Assembly (NCBI RefSeq): GCF_025370935.1 | Contig: NC_133491.1 | Span: 7,447,336-7,511,335, forward strand | Direction: 5' to 3' | Length of the DNA: 64,000 nucleotides | Origin: Choristoneura fumiferana | Taxonomy: Eukaryota; Arthropoda; Insecta; Lepidoptera; Tortricidae | Part shown: positions 57,827 through 64,000 of the stretch, in pieces | Position numbering within the stretch: the stretch's first letter is position 1 | Layout: the number at the start of each line of letters is the position of its first letter | Made by a program: the position numbers and the translations under genes | Notes under the pieces: model-generated | Database searches by the model: none | Seen by the model: the letters and a program-made list of their open reading frames with translations, nothing else | Told to the model about the DNA's origin: nothing

Positions 57827-57919
57827 GGTCATTCACGATGACGCGTGTCGTGGTTTTTATTACAATGTCATTATAATGTCTAATTTTGTCAAAATCACTC
57901 GTCTTCGTGGATGGCACTA
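57827..57919. mobile_element. Small MITE candidate
   Basis: GGTCATTCACGATGACGCGT faces ACTCGTCTTCGTGGATGGC, with 15 of 18 terminal positions complementary. The interior ACAATGTCATTATAATGTC is itself near-palindromic. Confidence 0.5.
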
Positions 57920-58986
57920 TGTATAAACTCCTTATTTATGAAATTTCACAAACTTGCTGTCGCACCATATGTCTCTAACAAAGGAAAATCTTCAAGTAAC
58001 GAATGTGAAGTTGACATGAGGTACGAGTACAACAAGCGTTTATAAATGCTTAAAGGGTATGCTTATAAACATTGAAATATCTTAAACATGCAAGACCATT
58101 TTCTTACTAATACGAGTACATACCTATATAACCTACTATATGCTTTTCTAGACCAGTCATCCCTTTATTGTTCCCTTGGTATTACAGTTTCTATAGAAAA
58201 ACAAATGAAAGTTCACACGGTAGCGTTGCGTAAGAAACGGAATGGACCGTAATTCGTAATTTAATTGCAAATAGCTTAAAATATTTCTTCGAACGCCAAC
58301 GGAAGATATGTTTGATGATAATGATGATACAGAATCATTCCACTGATGACGGGCAATAAAGTTTATTCAAAAATGTAAAGTAAATTGCTGCCGTAATTGC
58401 ATTGTTACTTCACAACTTTGTTTCCAGTACTGTTAGGGCGGTCCATTCTAGTTTCGACTAATAAATACCAATTTTATTGCGAATGGTAATAGGTTCCTAG
58501 GTTTGTAATTTATTTAGTCTTAAATAATGAATATGACAGTTACTTGTGGTTTTCTTAATAGAGTTTATCATCATATTTACAGGTCAAATCTGGTTGGACG
58601 AAGTTTTGGGCATACTTAATTCCCTACTTAGCTAAGGAAGGATGTTTCTTACAAATTCATTAATGTAGCGCCGGGCACCTGATCAAGGTAGAGCGAGATT
58701 GTCCCCTTCCGTGCCTCTCAAAACTCGACATCAAAATTTTACTTTGCACTGGAAAATGGCGCCCCTCGCTATCTGGCGCTTAGAGTGACCACTTTTCTTG
58801 TTCTAGGTACCCCAGGGCCGGCGCTGCTTTAAGAATGGACTCTGGGTTGGTTAAAACTTAATGTGAGGAAGAAAATTTGTCGACTTTATTGCTAAACTGT
58901 CAAAAAGGCTTTATAGCATATCGAACAGTTGTGGTTTACTCAAAACAGCTAAACAGATTTCAACAATTATTAATTGTTCAATTTCA
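57920..58986. other. Non-coding stretch
   Basis: No supported gene or element end. Confidence 0.45.
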
Positions 58987-58998
58987 ACAACAACAATC

Positions 58999-59142
58999 TA
59001 TGATTGGTTATTTGGAGTATTTTTGTATTTTTAATTTCAACTCCAAATTTGTTACTATTACGGTCGGTACCTGGGTTCGATTCCCAGCGCTGGTCTCCTT
59101 TTTTGGTTTTTCTGTGCATCCATGTCTCAGTTTGTATTTTCG
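58999..59142 (+). mobile_element. Truncated tRNA SINE (family 1) with 12-bp flanking repeats
   Basis: From 59068, CCTGGGTTCGATTCCCAGCG and TTTCTGTGCATCCATGTCTC match the 8870-8994 SINE but lack the A-box half of the tRNA head. ACAACAACAATC occurs at 58987-58998 and 59143-59154, consistent with a TSD. The ~69 bp before the tRNA part is then either part of the insert or a chimeric 5' end. The flank is low-complexity, so the TSD is tentative. Confidence 0.6.
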
Positions 59143-59220
59143 ACAACAACAATCGTTAAATGAGACTTAACAAACTTAGATAGCTTATTAGTGAATATGC
59201 AGTAGCTCTAACACCATCCT

Positions 59221-59340
59221 GAGGCCGTATTGCCTAACATTTCTGACGCTCGCGATCGCAATCAAATGACAGATTTCGCTTACAGAAACTGTCATTTGAT
59301 TGCGATTGCGAGCGTCAGAAACGCTAGGCAGTATGGCCTC
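59221..59340. mobile_element. Near-perfect 120-bp palindrome (foldback element)
   Basis: GAGGCCGTATTGCCTA ... GACGCTCGCGATCGCAATCA / AATGACAG faces CTGTCATTTGATTGCGATTG, CGAGCGTCAGAAACG, TAGGCAGTATGGCCTC. About 55 bp per arm with a ~10-bp loop and few mismatches. It is non-coding and would extrude as a long hairpin in RNA or single-stranded DNA. Confidence 0.9.
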
Positions 59341-61630
59341 TGAGCACGCTTGTTAACGGGGCAAGGTTGCTTATAATAGGTACTCGTATAACGCATGCGC
59401 CGGTGTGTGCCCCCATCTGGCGTTATTAGTTAATGTATTTTTGTATCGATCTAGTAACATTAGTTTTTAAGAATCATAATTAACTACATATAGACTGAGA
59501 GTTCGAAATAAATGATTTTAGTTTTTTTTGGAAGCGAGAAAATAATATGACTAAAAAGAAAGGAAAACATGGAGAGACAGGAGTTCGCTTCTGTATTTCA
59601 ATGTTTGTCTAATGTGTCTGTTTGTTTACTTTCGTACAATAGTGTTTAGACTCATACCTTCTTACATAGTAACAAGAACTTCAGTGGTATATTTCTTAGA
59701 CAGTATACTTTGCAGGAATCGTGCCTATTATTTGATTTCGGAATACACTCGTCAAAAGTACCTAGGGATATTTTTTAAGTAACTAGGTATATTACCATAG
59801 AGTCCAATCATAAAATTTCTGTAGGGATAATGGGTATCGCAAGCCTTTTTTAATTTGTGTATTTTAAAAGCCTCATACAGTCGTAACCAGAATAAACCAC
59901 GTAGTTGTGTGAGCGTAATAAACCTTTTGTTTACAAACAGGGCTTTGAATGTGTTCCTGCAACTAATAAGCAGAGAAAGTCCGGCTGCATGCGAGCGTAT
60001 CTCGGAAACTGTCGAACCATGTTTGTCTTAAATGCCTTTGATCTCGGTCTGACAGATCTCAGTGCACGGTAGCCATATGTATAGAGTGCAACGCTAGGTG
60101 TTTTATTAAGCAGTAGCGTGGCGAATACCTTTGTTAGGCAATTTGGAGTTAGAGAAGCGCAAGATACGTCTTTGGATGTTACACCTCGCTATTAGCTGTA
60201 AAAGGCTTTGCTTATAAAGCAAATTTTCTGTTGGGAGCTGACAGTAACATTAGAAGTAACTTGCAGTGCTGTGCTGATATTCAGGCTTGAACATATTAAA
60301 AAGAGTTTGAACCCTGAATGTCTTAGATAACTGCAGCCAGTGGGATATTTTTTTAAAAATACATCGAACAAAGAAAGGTGGTTTAGTAAATATTTATTTA
60401 TGTAGACTTAAGAAAACACATTTGATATATGCTTCCTGAAGATCCTAAATCGTTATTCCGAACAACCTGTATTAAGAAGGAAACTCTTGGATATGTCTTT
60501 GTAGGTTTTATCATCCATCATCTTCACTGGGTTAAGGTACCTACTCCTTTTACTTCCTCTTTGAAATAAGGGATTCACATATTTAAATAAATTGCGGTAT
60601 CGATTTTGAGCTCAAATCAAGTTTTACGCACAAACTGAAGTGACTCTAAGGTCCAAATTCGCTCCGCTGAAATTGGGTTGTTGCCGTTTTTGGTCCACAT
60701 TCTCCACAGTGGCTCATTAAGGTGATGCTGAAAAGGATTTGGCTGCTGTTTTTTTTCATCTTGATGATGCCTAAATTGTATAAAATCACCGTTCCTTGAC
60801 ATTATAACCGAAAGACAGCTAATTAAGCGCTATTTCATTTTTTTCAATTCAAGTATTATTTCCGGTTTCAAAACATTTTAAAACGTCTGAAGAATTGTCG
60901 TAAATCACACTTATGATAACTTAAATATACGATGTTATTGTACTAAGTTCTGTTATCACAACTTTATCACAGAGATAAAGATTGATAACGTAACAACCAT
61001 GCAGTCATCATTTAACCACCTACGCTCGCGACACGATAAAACTATAAATAAAATTGGGTTACTCGTCATCCTTGATAAAATCATTACTGTGTGTCTGTTA
61101 ACTTCTCTAATTACTTTACTGCCTATGATCATAAATCTGGCTTAATTTAAGTGTAACATTAGATCTGTGCTAATTTAAAATGTCTGATAGATAAAGTCAT
61201 CTAAATTACAGTTTACACTATTTACGAGTATAGTATGCAGAATTTGCGTATAAAACGAAGGTGCCATGAGTAAATTACAAATAATCTATTAATTAAAGAA
61301 TAGAAGCTAAACTAAGTATAACAAAATCTTAACTATAAACAGACAATGGGCATTTAGTACAAATTTAAAGTAGAAATAATAAAATTTAGATAATAACGAC
61401 AAATACTTGTGTCGCATTTGCTAACCGTATTATCCCATTATGTCTCTAAAGATATTTATTGGACCACCTGAACCACGTATTAGGTTACAGTCTCTATCCG
61501 TCATACTTACGCTGCTCCAGTCTTTTCTGTCCATTCCTTTTCACGAAACGTTTTGGTTCGACGCACCAGAGGCCAGAAGTTTCGACCGCTACAGGAACAA
61601 AAGCGTAGGTAGTCTTTTTGAGCTCGTTGG
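59341..61630. other. Non-coding stretch
   Basis: No supported gene, RNA or element end in 2.3 kb. Confidence 0.45.
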
Positions 61631-61763
61631 TACAGTCAAGGAAACTGAAACCTTTCCATAATCAATTTCGCTATCACTTCTTTGGCAAATGTATGGGATG
61701 TCAACATGACGTAAGTAGCGTAAAGGTTCCACTCTGGTAAGTGATTCAGTTTCCTTGACTGTA
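61631..61763. mobile_element. Tc1/mariner-like MITE (TA-CAGTCAAGGAAAC)
   Basis: TACAGTCAAGGAAACTGAA and TTCAGTTTCCTTGACTGTA are perfect 19-bp inverted ends including the TA. 133 bp, non-coding. Related to the partial copy at 52790-52885. Confidence 0.9.
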
Positions 61764-62210
61764 TATTCTCTTGAAGTATTTCTATCTTCTACATAAGTCA
61801 TAAGAAAAATAAATGGTTTGTCTTTCTATAATACGTACTTGGTCCGTGTTCTCTGCATGCGATTTTGGCCAGATGCTTGATGTCAAGGCTAGGCACTAAC
61901 TTAACTTCGACGTTACCATAAATGGCGGACATGGTTTAATGTGAGGTCTATAGGTAGTTTAGTTTCAGTTTTATTACTTATCTTGCAATTCATTGTCCTA
62001 TATGTGTTATTTAGACATTCCAAATGGGTTTGGTGATTCTTCTCAACCATTCTGAACTACTTTAGTAAAAATGTTGTAATTTATTTCTAGACATGGAGAC
62101 ATGAATACATCCAATGGTAGTCATTTCAAAGTGCTACCAACAGAGACAATTGTTTTTTGTACTGCGAGTGAGCAGTCATGGCAAGTGTGAGCCAGCATGT
62201 TGAAATTGTC

Positions 62211-62357
62211 TAAAAAAAATTAAGAAGATGACCTGTTGTATGTAGTAGAGCACAGAATTGATATGGGACTTAAGTAATTTTTCGAATATGGAACGTCGAC
62301 TTATATATACGGACACGTTACTACTACATGCAACAGGTTATCTTCTTAAGTTTATTA
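62211..62357. mobile_element. MITE with ~37-bp inverted ends and TA flanks
   Basis: TTAAGAAGATGACCTGTTGT and ATGTAGTAG face CTACTACATGCAACAGGTTA and TCTTCTTAA. About 32 of 37 positions pair. Both ends start or finish at TA. The interior ACTTATATATACGG is non-coding. Confidence 0.8.
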
Positions 62358-62723
62358 CCTATATCTCGATAGGGTGTCACGTCCAATGATGTTCATTACC
62401 TCTTCAATTGAAAAACAACATGCGACTATAGTGAAGTAATAAGAAAAAATGTAGTGTAAGAAACATGATCATCTTATCAAAGCTACCTCAGCGTCTCTTA
62501 TATTCAGGACTAGTCAACTCGACAAAACGCGCCAAAGGTAGGTACTCTTAAGTCAAGCGCATGTTGAATATAGAGCATAGGGACTACGTATTGCTGGACA
62601 TGTTTTACCTATAGATGGTACTTAGGTACTTGGGCTATAACAGTTAAAACTTACATAGTTACATGACAAACCCTTTATTTGAGAGGCGGCAAACCACTAA
62701 GCTACGATGACTTTTTACTACTT

Positions 62724-62776
62724 TTTAGGGTTCCGGAGCCAAAATGGCAAAAACGGAACCCTTATAGTTTCGTCAA

Positions 62777-62807
<31 letters not shown>

Positions 62808-63420
62808 CGTCCGTATGTCACAGGCATTTTACTCGAAAACTACAAGAAGTATATCAATAAAATTTGGAGTACAGATGTCTTGTCAAAGCCGCTATTTAGT
62901 TTTGTAGTTAAATTACAAATATAAATATTTATAGGGGGGGCACTCCATACACGTAACAGAAATTGTATTTTTTTTAACTCGCATCAACGTGTGGCACATA
63001 GTTCGACAGCTCTTTTGAAAAGATAGTAAGGTTTCTCAAAAACTTTTTTGATTAAGTGAAGATTTCCGGAAATAATCGCTCCCAAAGTAGCAAAAATTGT
63101 GTCCCCCCCCTATCTTGTAAACCGTTAGTCCAAAAATATGCAAAAAATATGGAAAGGTAACGCTTAATAAATACTTTCAACGAAAATTGGTTTCAATATG
63201 ATCGGATAAACCGTTTTTGAGTTATTGCCGAAAAACTGCGCTTTTCAACAAAAGGGCGTAAGTGCCGTGAAGATTCCTACGCTCTTTTTCTGGTAATAGA
63301 TTTTAAGACTGTAGTAAGTGTTTTAATTGTGTTATAACGCACATAATATTACTTGTTTTTTTTCGTAATGGCCACGGAACCCTATCTTGGGCGTGTCCGA
63401 CACGCTCTTGGCGGTTTTTT
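62724..63420 (+). repeat. ~690-bp repeat with AGGGTTCCG inverted ends
   Basis: Starts TAGGGTTCCGGAGCCAAAAT, includes CTGTCTGTCTGTCCGTCCG (62780-62815) and GGGGGGGCAC and CCCCCCCTATC patches, and ends CCACGGAACCCTATC then GGGCGTGTCCGACACGCTC. TAGGGTTCCG and CGGAACCCTA are inverted ends. No open frame. The family is, as I recall, abundant in Lepidoptera; related edge pieces lie at 18891 and 30435. Confidence 0.75.
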
Positions 63421-63457
63421 ATTTTTGGTCAAATCTAGAAACATCTAAAATCTAGTA

Positions 63458-63652
63458 GCATGTACGGTTGTGTTGCTCTGAAGATGAACTCTGGTTGAGT
63501 TCGAAACGCGTCAGTGTAGTGTGGTGGTGGTGATAGATGGGTTTGTGTGATTTGTGTGTGTTCTTACAGTGTGGACGTGGAGGAACTGCATGAACGCGCA
63601 TTTGTAGCTATCATAAGGTCGCGAGTGAGCCAAGTAATTGTTTTAGTTCAAA
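63458..63652 (+). repeat. Unclassified interspersed repeat C, copy 2
   Basis: GTACGGTTGTGTTGCTCTGA, GAGTTCGAAACGCGTCAGTG, GTGGTGGTGATAG, GGAGGAACTGCATGAACGCG, GCTATCATAAGGTCGCGAG, AATTGTTTTAGTTCA. It is collinear with 30783-30990 and shares CATAAGGTCGCG, with a ~13-bp internal length difference. Confidence 0.8.
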
Positions 63653-64000
63653 TTTAGATAGTCATATTTGACCCACATATTTAACTTAAAAAAGACAAAT
63701 TAAGTTGGTCGTATTGTCTTGAAATTTGGGATAGATAAGGTACATAAGTATTTAGCTTGGATAACAGTGCAGTCAACAAAAAAAAACAAGCCACAAAAAT
63801 TTTTTTTTCAACAAATCTTAATTACCTACCTATTACAGATTATGCATACAAATTCATACTAAGCAATTCAAGGCTTTGATTCGCCATTCGCCGGACATAT
63901 CACTAGCAAATTCACTGGGATGCAGATGAGGTCATTTACAAGCAAAGTTCCTAGTAGGCTCATAATAAAACGAAGTTTATACATTCGATAAGATAACTAG
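63653..64000. other. Non-coding end of window
   Basis: AT-rich; includes GGTCGTATTGTCTTGAAATT, resembling lepidopteran repeat edges. No gene. Confidence 0.4.

Noticed and set aside
1..64000. CRISPR arrays, operons, Shine-Dalgarno sites, bacterial features
   Set aside because: The DNA is clearly from an animal nuclear genome. The regular repeats seen are microsatellites or the ~440-bp array, not spacer arrays.

Overview
This is a gene-poor, repeat-dense piece of a nuclear genome, almost certainly from a moth or butterfly (Lepidoptera). The evidence is the mixture of repeats, not a diagnostic gene: tRNA-headed SINEs, the 'TACTAATATTATAAATGCG' repeat family, RTE-type LINE 3' ends, CAGTCA-ended Tc1/mariner-like MITEs and repeats beginning 'AGGGTTCCG' are, as I recall, typical of lepidopteran DNA. 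No species can be named. No complete host gene is visible. All coordinates come from reading by eye, so element ends are approximate unless a target-site duplication (TSD) is quoted.

Layout. 1-5490: an apparently intact LINE on the minus strand, with ORF1 (coiled coil plus a baculovirus-FP-like C-terminal domain) and ORF2 (endonuclease plus reverse transcriptase). They are separated by an unusual ~1 kb spacer carrying an iterated motif. 5798-9494: AT-rich DNA with one tRNA-derived SINE. 9495-27851: two ~5.0 and ~5.5 kb direct repeats, TG...CA bounded, flank 7.9 kb without recognisable gag or pol. This looks like a giant non-autonomous LTR element (LARD-like), though a dispersed duplicated unit cannot be excluded. 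Each repeat holds a GC-rich array with a period of ~424-442 bp (three units in the left copy, four in the right) and a duplicated block with a TATA box. The spacer between them is itself full of older repeats, including a hAT MITE with a perfect 8-bp TSD.

27852-38650: MITEs, SINEs and LINE debris, including a LINE insertion inverted at its 5' end (twin priming), a truncated LINE with an 11-bp TSD inserted at the end of a MITE, and a decayed Gag-only non-LTR element with an (ATCTT)n tail. 38650-39254 is the best host-gene signal: a GC-richer leader ending in ATG directly followed by a consensus splice donor, probably the first exon of a gene whose body lies outside the window or far downstream. 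39255-64000 holds more intron-like or intergenic DNA with many short palindromic elements, two Helitron-like or unclassified repeats, LINE fragments, and a second, weaker first-exon candidate at ~48.16 kb.

The points most worth checking are the giant long-terminal-repeat structure with its expandable array, the iterated motif in the LINE spacer and 5' leader, the Gag-only element, and the candidate first exon.
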